Source: Bathymodiolus brooksi (lineage: Eukaryota; Mollusca; Bivalvia; Mytilida; Modiolidae). From it: DNA of 64,000 nucleotides. The position numbers and the translations under genes are program-made. Under the pieces are notes generated by a model. That model saw nothing but the letters and a program-made list of their open reading frames with translations. It did no database searches and was not told where the DNA came from. Where the stretch lies: positions 23,374,640-23,438,639 of the forward strand of contig OY804590.1 in NCBI GenBank assembly GCA_963680875.1, in the 5' to 3' direction. Below are positions 63,966-64,000 of the stretch, piece by piece; the first letter of the stretch is position 1, and each line of letters begins with the position of its first letter.

Positions 63966-64000
63966 GTAAGTAAAATTTCTATTTTGATCATCCCAAGGAT

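Overview
The window is eukaryotic, repeat-dominated DNA from an invertebrate, most likely a mollusc and probably a bivalve. The evidence is the lack of long genes, dead non-LTR retrotransposon sequence, two MITE-like elements, and dispersed tRNA-derived SINE copies whose central block (GGCAGGTCGGTGGTTTTC) I associate with bivalve genomes. The taxonomic call is inference from memory of repeat families.

Region 1 (1-54,988) is one uninterrupted 41-bp tandem satellite that continues beyond the left edge. Counting by phase gives 1,341 complete units plus a 12-base remnant, with nine single-base indels (7 deletions, 2 insertions) and no transposon or gene inserted. Variant units recur in the same order at fixed offsets, which reveals nested higher-order repeats: 157-161 units (about 6.4-6.6 kb), 101 units (4,140 bp), 205 units (8,403 bp), 48 units (an almost exact 1,968-bp tandem duplication) and 9 units (about 369 bp at the right edge). 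The array has no coding capacity.

Region 2 (54,989-57,800) is the flank. It holds a decayed SINE fragment, a SINE-like body on the minus strand joined to about 30 tandem copies of a 32-bp unit that looks like a tRNA D-arm/anticodon-arm segment, a 74-bp tandem repeat with 3.5 copies, and a 177-bp MITE-like element flanked by TA.

Region 3 (58,080-61,000, minus strand) is a 5'-truncated, frameshifted CR1/Jockey-type LINE. It has recognisable endonuclease and reverse transcriptase motifs and is interrupted near its 3' end by a 179-bp MITE with a 5-bp target duplication.

Region 4 (61,000-64,000) is AT-rich intergenic DNA with two related SINE copies, one with a probable 10-bp target-site duplication. 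At the right edge is a weak candidate for a first coding exon ending at a consensus splice donor. I see no confident host protein-coding gene, rRNA, functional tRNA or CRISPR in the window.
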